The position numbers and the translations under genes are program-made. The notes under the pieces are model-generated. The model was not told the DNA's origin. It made no database searches and was given only the letters and a program-made list of their open reading frames with translations. A stretch of DNA of 64,000 nt, taken from NCBI GenBank assembly GCA_002422545.1, contig DIWF01000005.1:122957-186956 (forward strand), in the 5' to 3' direction. The DNA comes from Firmicutes bacterium UBA6113 (GTDB lineage: Bacteria; Bacillota; Clostridia; Tissierellales; Sedimentibacteraceae). Of this stretch, positions 25,574 to 33,623 are shown in pieces (positions within the stretch are counted from its first letter, which is position 1; each line of letters starts with the position of its first letter).

Positions 25574-26240
25574 ACTTATGAATGTAACCAAAAAATATGA
25601 TGATATGGAGCTTTTGAAAGATTTCAGCATATCATTTGAAGAAAATGAAATAACTTGTATGTTTGGTCCTTCAGGTGTAGGAAAAACAACAATAGCAAAT
25701 ATTGCAGCAAACCTCGTTACGGTTGATGAGGGAAAAGTATCGGGAACTGAAGAAGCAGTGTATTCCTATGTTTTTCAGGAGCCAAGGCTTCTTGACTGGT
25801 ACAGCGTGTATGACAATCTGGATTTCGTCCTCAAGGATATTTATGATATTGCAAAGCGCAAGGAAGTCATAGAAAGCTATCTGGAAATGGTTGAACTTTC
25901 GGACTACAGAGAATTTAGGCCAAAAGCATTAAGCGGAGGAATGTCTCAAAGGGTATCCATCGCCAGAGCATTTGCATATCCTTCAAATATTCTCATAATG
26001 GATGAACCCTTCAAGGGACTTGACATGAAATTGAAGCAGGACATAGTATCATTGTTCAAGAAACTTTGGAAAGAAAGCAGACGAACTGTCATATTCATAA
26101 CCCATGATGTTGATGAAGCCATCAGCTTGTCAGACAAAATTTATATAATCAAAAACCGTCCTGTTGAAATCAACATGATAATTGATGTTAAAAACACCAA
26201 CGACCGTGAATCCATAAAAAATATTTTGCTTTTATCATGA
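25566..26240 (+). CDS. ABC transporter ATP-binding protein (SsuB/TauB type)
   Basis: 224 residues, slightly short for the class. Walker A is GPSGVGKTT, the signature is LSGGMSQRVSIARAF, Walker B is ILIMDEPFKGLD and the H-loop is ITHD. The Q-loop reads YVFQEPRLLDWYSV. The start at 25566 overlaps the permease stop by 8 bp (AAATGATTAA). It completes a binding-protein/permease/ATPase importer, in contrast to the incomplete set at 7.9-9.5 kb. Confidence 0.92.
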   Translation: MIKLMNVTKKYDDMELLKDFSISFEENEITCMFGPSGVGKTTIANIAANLVTVDEGKVSGTEEAVYSYVFQEPRLLDWYSVYDNLDFVLKDIYDIAKRKEVIESYLEMVELSDYREFRPKALSGGMSQRVSIARAFAYPSNILIMDEPFKGLDMKLKQDIVSLFKKLWKESRRTVIFITHDVDEAISLSDKIYIIKNRPVEINMIIDVKNTNDRESIKNILLLS

Positions 26241-26385
26241 AAATTTATAAAAAAATTTAGCAATTACCATTCAACAATCCATATTTTTCTTGACATTTAC
26301 CGAATTTATATTAACATATAAACAAAAGATAAAATGTGGCTTTGTAACTTAGTCACTGATTTATATGAAAAATTTTTATATATTG

Positions 26386-26394
26386 TGATATAAT
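26386..26394 (+). promoter_or_regulatory. Extended -10 promoter of the selenoprotein cluster
   Basis: TGATATAAT is a strong extended -10 box 22 bases before the first ATG; GGAGG follows the expected start point closely. A separate TTGACA at 26290 has no good partner. The short leader leaves no room for an upstream riboswitch. Confidence 0.55.
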
Positions 26395-26416
26395 AAGAAA
26401 AAAGACGGAGGATATT

Positions 26417-26695
26417 ATGGAATTTAAATTATCAGATAAAGCAAAAGAAAAAATGCTTGAAATGAAAAGCAACAATGAACCTATAAAATTAAAAATAACA
26501 GGTTTTTCCTGATGTGGTGCCGAATTTGGCATTGTTTCGGAGAAACAATCAGAAAATGACAAAGTTTACGACGCTGAAGGAATTGAACTAATAGTATCAG
26601 ATGAGCTAGAAGGAGCAATCAAAGGCGCAGAAATTGATTATTCAACAAACTTCTTTAAAAAGGGATTTGAAGTAACTCCAAAATTCTCTAGATAG
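26417..26695 (+). CDS. HesB-like selenoprotein (in-frame TGA at codon 32)
   Basis: Read through the TGA at 26510-26512, the frame gives a 92-residue protein. It starts MEFKLSDKAKEKMLEMK, has the redox motif GFSUCG (U = selenocysteine) and continues GAEFGIVSEKQSENDKVYDAEGIELIVSDEL, which matches the HesB/IscA-like fold (GxxLG..., NDxVFexdGIkfvid). HesB-like selenoproteins are a described prokaryotic family. A hairpin 19 bases after the TGA fits a bacterial SECIS. GGAGG precedes the ATG, and a paralogue follows after 10 bp. TGA ends ordinary genes here (e.g. at 26238), so it is not generally recoded. The biochemical role is unknown. Confidence 0.85.
26510..26549 (+). promoter_or_regulatory. Putative bacterial SECIS element 1
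   Basis: After the TGA (26510-26512), TTGTTTC-GGA-GAAACAA forms a perfect 7-bp stem (8 bp including the flanking A/T pair) with a GGA loop; the stem begins 19 bases and the loop 26 bases past the TGA. Known bSECIS elements have a small apical loop with a G among its first two bases, 16-37 bases from the UGA. All features fit. Confidence 0.82.
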
Positions 26696-26705
26696 AGAGG
26701 CTTTT

Positions 26706-26978
26706 ATGGAATTTAAAATAACTGACAGGGCAAAGGAAAGACTGTCTTTAATGAAAGAACAGAATATTCCCATAGTCTTGTACGGAATTCCTGTTGGCTG
26801 AAACAGATACAACTATAAAATTGTTTCGGTGAAACAAAAAAAAGATGACAAGGTATACAACGTAGACGGCATAGAAATAATTGTGACGGCTGAAGTTGAT
26901 CGGACCTTGCTGGGAGCTAAAATTGATTTCGGAGGTTTTTTTACAAAGGACTATATTGTAACCCCGAGATATTCATAG
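26706..26978 (+). CDS. Second HesB-like selenoprotein (in-frame TGA at codon 32)
   Basis: Through the TGA at 26799-26801 the frame gives 90 residues: MEFKITDRAKERLSLMKEQ, then GIPVGUNRYNYKIVSVKQKKDDKVYNVDGIEIIVTAEV. It aligns with the preceding gene along its full length but has Asn instead of Cys after the selenocysteine, and has lost the CGAEFG stretch. The TGA is at the same codon number (32) and the SECIS hairpin is at the same distance. It is 10 bp downstream of its paralogue and 14 bp before the next gene. It probably arose by duplication and then diverged around the active site. Confidence 0.83.
26799..26837 (+). promoter_or_regulatory. Putative bacterial SECIS element 2
   Basis: TTGTTTC-GGT-GAAACAA begins 19 bases past the TGA, exactly as in the first gene. 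The 18 bases around the hairpin differ from element 1 at one loop position only, although the bases between TGA and stem are unrelated. Confidence 0.82.
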
Positions 26979-26992
26979 ACATAAGGTGGCAT

Positions 26993-27271
26993 ATGTATAA
27001 ACTGTGGGCAAAAAAAATAAAATCAAACAAAATGGTTGACTCTTTGGTTGTCAAAAATAAGGAAAATATTTCTCAAGACGAAAAAAGAGAAAAATGCCTC
27101 AAGGAAATATGCCAGAAGTTTGATGTGAGCGTTCCTGTATGGCTTAAGACACATGACATGGAATTTTCTCAATTTAAGATAGTCACGTTTTTTCCTCATG
27201 ATTTTATTGATGAAGTTGACTTTGACAAACTTGAAATTGAACTTATTGATGATGGTACAAATAAGATTTGA
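26993..27271 (+). CDS. Conserved hypothetical protein, 92 residues, in the selenoprotein cluster
   Basis: The protein begins MYKLWAKKIKSNKMVDSLVV, continues REKCLKEICQKFDVSVPVWLKTHDMEFSQFKIVTFFPHDFIDEVDFDKLEIELID and is cytoplasmic and charged. Similar ~90-residue proteins of unknown function are common in Clostridia (recalled, not searched). AAGGTGG precedes the start, 14 bp after the second selenoprotein, so it is probably in the same transcript. A strong terminator follows. It has two Cys (CLKEIC) but no CxxC pair. Confidence 0.75.
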   Translation: MYKLWAKKIKSNKMVDSLVVKNKENISQDEKREKCLKEICQKFDVSVPVWLKTHDMEFSQFKIVTFFPHDFIDEVDFDKLEIELIDDGTNKI

Positions 27272-27297
27272 AAACCTGGTAATTCCGGGTTTGTTAA

Positions 27298-27330
27298 AAA
27301 AACTGCCTGATGTTTCAGGCAGTTTTTTGT
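27298..27330. terminator. Terminator after the selenoprotein cluster
   Basis: AACTGCCTGA and TCAGGCAGTT form a 10-bp stem with a TGTT loop, followed by six T on the + strand; A-rich sequence before it lets it also serve the convergent small gene. Confidence 0.88.
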
Positions 27331-27581
27331 TAATCACACATATTGCATATTACAACCAAAAGCAGGAAGAACCAAAGAAGTGTATCCATTTCTATTCCGC
27401 AGTCGCTCTGGCATACTATGCAAACAAGAATTAAAAAGAAAAATAACAGCGAAGAGTCTATTCCCCGTGCACCCAATACAGGTGATACAGGCAGTACCGG
27501 AAGAACCGGGGGCCTTCTGTCACACTGAATGTTTGTGTTTTCATTTGCTTCAACTATATTTTCAGTCCTGCAACTATCCAT
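27330..27581 (-). CDS. Small Cys-containing protein with two hydrophobic segments (spore-type)
   Basis: 83 residues. A Pro/Val-rich stretch (RPPVLPVLPVSPVLG) is followed by SSLLFFFLILVCIV, then QSDCGIEMD, then TLLWFFLLLVVICNMCD. Repeated S/D-LLFFFLLLV modules are seen in small Clostridia proteins associated with sporulation (recalled). GAGGAGG lies well placed before the ATG. It has six cysteines. It is convergent with the selenoprotein cluster and shares its terminator. The function is not known. Confidence 0.6.
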   Translation of the reverse strand: MDSCRTENIVEANENTNIQCDRRPPVLPVLPVSPVLGARGIDSSLLFFFLILVCIVCQSDCGIEMDTLLWFFLLLVVICNMCD

Positions 27582-27740
27582 TAATTATAACCTCCTCAAT
27601 TAATATGCATTTCGTAATTATTATATTCACCATAGAAATATATGTTAAATAATTGATTTAAAAATCATTGTTTTAAAATATATGCATAATATAGAAATTT
27701 ATTGAAACAATAACATTATATTAATTAAGGAGGATTGCAC

Positions 27741-27938
27741 ATGGATAAATTTGCCTTGGTGTTAGTCATAATAGGAGCCATAAACTGGGGGCTGATAGCA
27801 TTGTTTCAATTTGATCTGGTTGCGGCTATATTCGGAGGCCAGACAGCTATATTCAGCAGAATAGTATATGGACTTGTAGGATTAGCTGGACTTTACTGCA
27901 TAACTTTATTATTCACCGAACGAGAAAGAACAGATTAA
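27741..27938 (+). CDS. DUF378 family small membrane protein (YuzA-like)
   Basis: 65 residues, two membrane segments: MDKFALVLVIIGAINWGLIALFQFDLVAAIFGG, then IVYGLVGLAGLYCITLLF. The INWGL and FDLVAAIFGG motifs are those of DUF378. AAGGAGG lies six bases before the ATG at 27741. It is single and flanked by terminators. The function is unknown. Confidence 0.88.
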   Translation: MDKFALVLVIIGAINWGLIALFQFDLVAAIFGGQTAIFSRIVYGLVGLAGLYCITLLFTERERTD

Positions 27939-27940
27939 CA

Positions 27941-27970
27941 AAAAACAATCCGAATTCGGATTGTTTTTTT
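27941..27970. terminator. Bidirectional terminator between DUF378 gene and pmbA
   Basis: ACAATCCG and CGGATTGT around AATT, with A- and T-runs on either side, end both convergent genes. Confidence 0.88.
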
Positions 27971-27977
27971 AGAGCTC

Positions 27978-29330
27978 TTATTCTCCTGCTATGGCCAGTT
28001 TCTTGATTTTTAAAGAAGGAGAACCTATGTATGCCTCTCCTGGAAGTCCAAACTTAAGGTCCGAGCCTGTTTCTTCTATATTTTTTAAAAGCTCAAAGTA
28101 ATTTCCCGCAACTGTTATCTGTTCCACAGGCTTTGAAATTTTTCCGTCTTTTATTTCATAACCAAGTGCTGCCAGCGAAAAATCCCCTGACACGGAATTC
28201 AGTCCTGAATGAAGTCCTTGAAGTTCCGTTATTAAAATTCCCTTATCCATGACAGAGATCATTTCTTCAAGAGTTTTTTCTCCTTTTTCAACATAGAGAT
28301 TTGAAGGAGCTATTCCCACAGATGATTTGTAAGATCCCTTGCTTGCGTTTCCTGTTGTTTCAACTCCGTCTTTTTTTGCAGTCTTCAAATTGTGGAAGTA
28401 TGTTTTCAAAACACCCTTGTCAACGACTTTTTTAAACTTGCTGGCAACTCCTTCTCCATCGAAGGACCTTGATGCCAATCCTCCCTCCATGAAAGGATCA
28501 TCAACCAACGTGAACTTTTCGCTTCCTATTTGTTCATTTAATTTTCCTTTCAGCAAGGACAGATTTTTCTGCACATTTTCCGCTGAGAAAATTCCTTCAA
28601 ATGCTTCCAATAAATCTGCAGCTGCATTGTTTCTTATTACTACTGGGTAGTCTCCTGACTTCACAGACTTTGCTCCAAGCATTGACAATGCCTCATTAAC
28701 TGCTTCCTCTGCAATTTCCTTGGCACTGAATTTGGAAAAATCATTACCAGTGCGGTATGCCATACCTGTTTTTATATCTTCGTTTTCTTTTGCAACTACC
28801 ACCACATATGTGTAGGCAATGTTGCTCTTGTCATGAAGGTATAAACCCTTTGTGTTTGACATTATAGTTTCGCCGTAACCGTCGCCGTAGACGCATGTTT
28901 CCACCGATTGGATTCTGTTGTCAATTTTAAAAGCTTCTTCTTCAAGCTGTTTTACAAACTTAATTTTTTCAGCTTCTTCCACTTCTTCAAGTTTAGGATT
29001 GAATGTGTCGACTTTTTTATATTCCTTTGACCCTTCAAAAATATATTCTTCATCATCAGAATCTATTACGGTGGCATTTTCCTTTACATTTTTAACAAGC
29101 AACTCTATGGAAGTTTCATCAACCTTTTCAGTGTAGGAATACCCCATTTTTCCATTGTACATTCCTCTCAGTCCGAGGCCTTCGCTTTCAGACAGACTGT
29201 AGCCGTCGAGTTCCTTTTGAAATACCTTGAGAGAAAGGCTGCTTCCTGCTGAATAAAAAACTTCCATGTCATTTATGCCTTGTTTTTTTCCTTCAGCAAA
29301 TATTTTATTTATGAGCATTTTCATATCCAT
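27978..29330 (-). CDS. pmbA: TldE/PmbA metalloprotease homologue
   Basis: 450 residues of the U62 family without the HExxxH motif, as expected for the non-catalytic TldE/PmbA partner. Marks include GTGLRGMYNGKMGYSYTEKVDE-like LGLRGMYNGKMGYSYTE and GIAPSNLYVEKG, GLHSGLNSVSGDFSLAALGYEI. With TldD it forms a cytoplasmic heterodimer that trims unfolded peptides, for instance in microcin and peptide maturation. It starts one base inside the tldD stop. Confidence 0.92.
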   Translation of the reverse strand: MDMKMLINKIFAEGKKQGINDMEVFYSAGSSLSLKVFQKELDGYSLSESEGLGLRGMYNGKMGYSYTEKVDETSIELLVKNVKENATVIDSDDEEYIFEGSKEYKKVDTFNPKLEEVEEAEKIKFVKQLEEEAFKIDNRIQSVETCVYGDGYGETIMSNTKGLYLHDKSNIAYTYVVVVAKENEDIKTGMAYRTGNDFSKFSAKEIAEEAVNEALSMLGAKSVKSGDYPVVIRNNAAADLLEAFEGIFSAENVQKNLSLLKGKLNEQIGSEKFTLVDDPFMEGGLASRSFDGEGVASKFKKVVDKGVLKTYFHNLKTAKKDGVETTGNASKGSYKSSVGIAPSNLYVEKGEKTLEEMISVMDKGILITELQGLHSGLNSVSGDFSLAALGYEIKDGKISKPVEQITVAGNYFELLKNIEETGSDLKFGLPGEAYIGSPSLKIKKLAIAGE

Positions 29331-30721
29331 TATTTTTCACCTTCTCTTCCGCCTACGGTTATTTCAGAAACTCTTATCATGGGCTGGCCTACATTTGTAG
29401 GAATGCTTCCGCTTACAGAGCCGCACATTCCCTGTCCATGTGTCATGTTGTTTCCAACCATGTCAATTTTGTTCAGTATGTCTGTTCCCTTGCCTATTAA
29501 TGTTGCGCCTCTTACAGGATCCTTGATTTTTCCGTTTTCGATAATATATCCTTCCATTACGGCAAAGTTAAATTCACCTGTGCTTGGATTTACACTTCCG
29601 CCTCCCATGTATTTGGCATAAATTCCTTTTTCGGTGTTGGCTATTATTTCTTCAGGGGAAGATTTTCCGTTGTCTATGAATGTGTTAGACATCCTTGAAG
29701 TAGGAGCATATCTGTAGGACTGCCTTCTTCCTGAACCGGTTATGTCCATTTTCATTCTTCTTGCGTTCAGTTTATCAATCATGTAGCCCTTCAATATTCC
29801 GTTTTCTATCAACACATTTCTGTGGGAAGGTGTTCCTTCGTCATCTATATTAAATGAACCCCACTCGTTTGGTATTGTTCCGTCATCAATTGCAGTAACA
29901 AGCGGTGATGCGATTTTTTGACCTACTTTGTCTGAAAATACAGATAAACCCTTGGCAACTGATGTTGCTTCAAGACCATGGCCGCATGCCTCATGGAATA
30001 TTACTCCCCCGAAGCCGTTGTCTATTATTACAGGCATTTTTCCGCTTGGGCTGTATTTAGCATTTACCATTGTCACTGCAATGCGTGATGCTTCTCTTGC
30101 ATATTTGTCAACGTCAAGGTTTTCATAAAATTCGTAGCCCTTGCTTGCTCCAGGCCCGAAAAATCCTGACTGCATTTCTCCATTTTTGCTGGCAACGGAT
30201 GAAATTGCAAGACGTGTTCGAACCCGTTTGTCTTCCTTCCATAAACCTTCTGAATTAGCAACCATTATGTCTTGATTGTAATCCATGTAGCTTACCGTAA
30301 CCTGTGTTATAAGATCATCGTAGTTGAATGCTGTATCGTAGGCACGGCGCATGAGCTGAACCTTTCTTGTTTTTTCAATTGTATTTGGATCAATATGTAT
30401 TACATTTATATTTTCATTTTGTGTCATGTTCAAACTTAATGCTATAGTGCCCTGTTTTCCTTCTATGGCTGCAGCTGCTTTTTTTGCTGTTGATATTAAG
30501 GAATCCCTGTCAGATTTGTTTGTGTAAGCATAAACGCTGTTAAATCCCTTGAATATGCGGATGCCAACGCCGTAATCTCTTCCTGTCATAGTGCTTTCAA
30601 CTTTTCCGCCTATCATTACAATGCCGTTGTTTGTCCTGTCTTCAACATATACTTCTGCAAAATCGCCGCCGGTTGTCAAAGCAGCATTCAGTGTATCTTC
30701 AATTACCTGTTTGTTTAGCAC
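29330..30721 (-). CDS. tldD: TldD metalloprotease
   Basis: 463 residues with the metal site GVIFHEACGHGLEATSVAKG (HExxxH) and the C-terminal VGNNMTHGQGMCGSVSGSIPTNVGQP. It is the catalytic half of the TldD/TldE protease, encoded directly upstream of pmbA with touching ends. The start is GTG at 30721, five bases after AGGAGTG. No peptide-antibiotic precursor is seen nearby, so a housekeeping role is likely. Confidence 0.93.
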   Translation of the reverse strand: MLNKQVIEDTLNAALTTGGDFAEVYVEDRTNNGIVMIGGKVESTMTGRDYGVGIRIFKGFNSVYAYTNKSDRDSLISTAKKAAAAIEGKQGTIALSLNMTQNENINVIHIDPNTIEKTRKVQLMRRAYDTAFNYDDLITQVTVSYMDYNQDIMVANSEGLWKEDKRVRTRLAISSVASKNGEMQSGFFGPGASKGYEFYENLDVDKYAREASRIAVTMVNAKYSPSGKMPVIIDNGFGGVIFHEACGHGLEATSVAKGLSVFSDKVGQKIASPLVTAIDDGTIPNEWGSFNIDDEGTPSHRNVLIENGILKGYMIDKLNARRMKMDITGSGRRQSYRYAPTSRMSNTFIDNGKSSPEEIIANTEKGIYAKYMGGGSVNPSTGEFNFAVMEGYIIENGKIKDPVRGATLIGKGTDILNKIDMVGNNMTHGQGMCGSVSGSIPTNVGQPMIRVSEITVGGREGEK

Positions 30722-30796
30722 ATAATCACTCCTATCATTTTATAGTACCTTAATATTTTACCATAATTTCCTTAAAGTATTAATAATTTTTTGAGC

Positions 30797-30820
30797 AAAA
30801 AAACGACCCCTGAGGGGTCG
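30797..30820 (-). terminator. Terminator after tyrS
   Basis: CGACCCC and GGGGTCG pair around a 3-base loop; seven T follow on the minus strand just past the tyrS stop. Confidence 0.88.
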
Positions 30821-30832
30821 CTTCATATTATG

Positions 30833-32065
30833 TTAAGACAATTTAATTCTGTGGTATACTTTCTTTCCTTTTTTGATTATGAGTTTTTCGTCTTCAAAAT
30901 CAGCTGCAGTTAATACTGCATTTACATCACTTACCACAACGTCATTTACTGTAACTCCTGATTGCTCAATGAGTCTTCTTCCTTCGCTCTTTGTTTTTAT
31001 AAGGTTTGCCTTAGTCATCATGTCTATTACAGACATTCCTTCTCCAAGCTCTTCTTTTGTGATTTCAGTTGTGGGCATGTTTTCTGATTCTGTTCCTTTA
31101 CCAAACAATGCTCTTGCTGCTTCCTGAGCATTCATGGCATCTTCTTCCGAATGAATCAGTTTTGTTACTTCAAATGCCAATACCTCCTTGGCTTTGTTAA
31201 TATCGGAACCTTCCAATGCACCAAGACGTCTTACTTCATCCATTGGGAGGAAAGTAAGTAGTGCCAGACATTTTTCAACGTCAGCATCACCTATGTTTCT
31301 CCAGTACTGGTAAAACTCATATGGTGTTGTTTTGTTTCTGTCCAGCCACAAAGCACCCTTTTCAGTCTTGCCCATCTTCTTGCCTTCACTGTTTGTAAGA
31401 AGTGAGAAAGTCATACCATAAACCTGCTCTCCGGCTTTCTTTCTCGTGAGTTCCACTCCTCCTATGATGTTTGACCACTGGTCATTTCCGCCAAACTGCA
31501 TCTTGCAGTTGTATTTCTGGTTCAATACATAAAAGTCATAGCTTTGCATGAGCATGTATCCAAATTCAAAAAATGTGAGTCCTTGCTCCATTCTGTTTTT
31601 GTAGCAATCTGCAGCAAGCATTCTGTTTACAGAAAAGTGAACACCCACTTCTCTCATGAAATCCAGGTAATTCAAAGGCAGAAGCCACTCTGCGTTGTTG
31701 TCCATTATGGCTTTTCCTTCTGAAAAATCAAGGAACTTTTCAAAAACTCTCTTGAAGTTTTCAGCATTGCGTGCAATGATTTCCTGTGTCATGATTGAAC
31801 GCATTCCTGTTCTGTCGCTTGGATCCCCTATCATTGTAGTTCCGCCACCCAAAAGCGCAATCGGCCTGTGTCCGTGCTTCTGCATTATAGACATTACCAT
31901 TATTTGAATATAGTGGCCAATATGAAGGCTGTCTGCAGTAGGGTCAAAACCTATATAAAATGTAACTGATTCCTTGCCCAGCAATTCTCTTATTTCTTCT
32001 TCATGAGTGCACTGCTCAATATATCCTCTTTCTTTCAAAACATCAAAAACATTTCTTTTTTCCAT
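30833..32065 (-). CDS. tyrS: Tyrosine-tRNA ligase
   Basis: 410 residues. Class I motifs are FDPTADSLHIGHY and KKMGKTEKG (KMSKS counterpart). The tyrosine-site region is YMLMQSYDFYVL and QFGGNDQWSNI. An S4-like RNA-binding domain forms the C-terminus (TKSEGRRLIEQSGVTVND). It charges tRNA-Tyr in the cytoplasm. A T-box leader with a UAC specifier lies directly upstream, so the gene is induced when tRNA-Tyr is uncharged. Confidence 0.96.
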   Translation of the reverse strand: MEKRNVFDVLKERGYIEQCTHEEEIRELLGKESVTFYIGFDPTADSLHIGHYIQIMVMSIMQKHGHRPIALLGGGTTMIGDPSDRTGMRSIMTQEIIARNAENFKRVFEKFLDFSEGKAIMDNNAEWLLPLNYLDFMREVGVHFSVNRMLAADCYKNRMEQGLTFFEFGYMLMQSYDFYVLNQKYNCKMQFGGNDQWSNIIGGVELTRKKAGEQVYGMTFSLLTNSEGKKMGKTEKGALWLDRNKTTPYEFYQYWRNIGDADVEKCLALLTFLPMDEVRRLGALEGSDINKAKEVLAFEVTKLIHSEEDAMNAQEAARALFGKGTESENMPTTEITKEELGEGMSVIDMMTKANLIKTKSEGRRLIEQSGVTVNDVVVSDVNAVLTAADFEDEKLIIKKGKKVYHRIKLS

Positions 32066-32089
32066 ATGATTCCTCCTTAAACTTTAATT

Positions 32090-32312
32090 GTCCTTCTGAA
32101 TAATAAAAGGGCCATCTCTCCTGAAAGGACGAGATAACCCGTGGTACCACCTTAATTCGCAAATATTTCTTGCCTCTTCTGAAATAACGGTCAGATAACC
32201 CGCTGCACAGCAGTAACTCCGGAACTGTATTTCACATTTGTACTGAGAATCTTTCACCAACCGACTCACTCTCTGATTTTGTAACCAAATTGTTACTTTG
32301 TTTCCTTCACAG
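32090..32312 (-). promoter_or_regulatory. T-box riboswitch, Tyr (UAC) specifier, upstream of tyrS
   Basis: The minus strand carries AAGGTGGTACCACG (T-box core, around 32150), a preceding stem I with GAAA-UAC-AGTTCCGGAG, and a terminator with GGGTTATCTCGTCC paired to AGGAGAGATGGCCC followed by TTTTATT (32107-32140). The UAC specifier matches the downstream gene. Confidence 0.93.
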
Positions 32313-32582
32313 TCATGTTAATATGTATTTATAAAAGGAATGATAATATAAATCCAATTTATTGTCAAGGTTTAATTGCAAATCTTAAAAACATCATACC
32401 ATATATTGACCATTTGGCCAATCACTGTAATATATCTGTTCTTATTATACACAATTTTCATATATTTTCCACTGATTTACATTTTAATTGTTATATATTT
32501 TTCTAAATGCAAAAATGTGTAATATAATTGTCACATTTGACATTTAATGAAGTTATTGATTGTTTATTTAAAAACAAGTACA

Positions 32583-32591
32583 TGCTATAAT
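32583..32591 (+). promoter_or_regulatory. Extended -10 promoter of the CAP-domain gene
   Basis: TGCTATAAT (extended -10) lies about 100 bases before the start; the -35 (TTTATT) is weak. The resulting ~92-base leader contains a hairpin, GAAG-AGGGC/GCCCT-CTTC (32636-32656), which matches no riboswitch known to me. Confidence 0.5.
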
Positions 32592-32689
32592 TCCTTATGA
32601 CGAAAAACTCATTAACAAGTTCTAAAATTTCCAAAGAAGCAGGGCGTGCCCTCTTCCTAAAAAATCTAAAGACTAAATAGGAGTGAATT

Positions 32690-33547
32690 ATGAAAAAGAA
32701 AATTATAGCATTAACATTGACAGCAGCTTTAGCTTTGTCATCAACATCAGCATTTGCTGCAACAACAGACTGCGAAAAGACATTCAACTATGACCTGAGC
32801 AGCTTGCTGAAGGGAATAACAAACAACACTAATGTTAAGCAGTACAAGCTGACTGTAAACGGACAAGAAATGGATTTGAATTCAATAGACTGGAATACAG
32901 TTTTAAACAAAACAACTGCAGTTCAAAAGCCAACTGAGCAGAAAACAACTGCTCCAGCTGCAACAAAGCCAGCGGCTACTGCACCAGCTACAGCTAAACC
33001 TGCAGCAACAACACCAGTTGCAACTAAACCTGCAGCGCCTGTTGTAACTCAGCCGGCAGCCAAGCCAGCTGCAACAACACCGGTTGCAACTAAACCTGCA
33101 ACTCAAACTGCTGCACCTTCAACAGCTACAACAACACCAAGCAACACAACAGTTTCTTCGTCAAATTTATCTTATGAGCAAAAAGTAGCAGAACTTGTGA
33201 ACATTGAAAGACAAAAGGCTGGTTTGCCAGCGCTTGTATTTGATTCAGCAGTATCTAATGTTGCCAGAACAAAATCAAAGGACATGGCAGCTAACAATTA
33301 CTTTGCTCATCAGTCACCGACATACGGAAGTGCCGGAGACATGTTGACGAAATTTGGAATCAAATGGTCAGCTTGGGGCGAAAACATAGCTTCAGGACAA
33401 AAAACTCCGGAAGCAGTTGTAACAGCGTGGATGAATTCTTCAGGCCACAGAGCAAACATTTTATCTTCTAACTTCTCAAAAATAGGAGTTGGTTATGCAG
33501 TAAACTCAAACGGAACACCATACTGGACACAGATGTTTACAAACTAA
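32690..33547 (+). CDS. Secreted CAP-domain (SCP/YkwD-like) protein
   Basis: 285 residues. Signal peptide MKKKIIALTLTAALALSSTSAFAA, a short folded segment, then a 70-residue low-complexity linker of ATKPAATTPVATKPAA-type repeats (about residues 85-160), then a CAP domain with LVNIERQKAGLPALVFDSAV, ARTKSKDMAANNYFAHQSP, WGENIASGQKTPEAVVTAWMNSSGHRANIL and GVGYAVNSNGTPYWTQMF. The linker resembles wall-spanning linkers, but no LPxTG or SLH module is present. It is exported or wall-associated; its biochemical role is not established. Confidence 0.9.
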   Translation: MKKKIIALTLTAALALSSTSAFAATTDCEKTFNYDLSSLLKGITNNTNVKQYKLTVNGQEMDLNSIDWNTVLNKTTAVQKPTEQKTTAPAATKPAATAPATAKPAATTPVATKPAAPVVTQPAAKPAATTPVATKPATQTAAPSTATTTPSNTTVSSSNLSYEQKVAELVNIERQKAGLPALVFDSAVSNVARTKSKDMAANNYFAHQSPTYGSAGDMLTKFGIKWSAWGENIASGQKTPEAVVTAWMNSSGHRANILSSNFSKIGVGYAVNSNGTPYWTQMFTN

Positions 33548-33580
33548 GAAAAACAACAAAATTTTAGTTTGATCTAATCA

Positions 33581-33623
33581 AAAAACCGCATATGATATGA
33601 GCACATATCATATGCGGTTTTTT
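33581..33623. terminator. Bidirectional terminator between CAP gene and bceB
   Basis: A 19-bp stem (AAAAACCGCATATGATATG and its complement) with loop AGCA ends the CAP gene and the convergent permease gene. Confidence 0.92.

Noticed and set aside
26510..26512. Explaining the TGA codons as pseudogene mutations or as Trp recoding
   Set aside because: Two independent genes share the TGA position and the following hairpin, the rest of each frame is intact, and TGA ends other genes normally.
29928..30128. Short + strand frames within tldD
   Set aside because: Shadows of the tldD frame without ribosome sites.
32903..33180. Regular repeats in the CAP gene, considered as a CRISPR or minisatellite array
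   Set aside because: The repeats are codon-level (Ala-Thr-Lys-Pro-Ala), irregular and lie inside an open reading frame.
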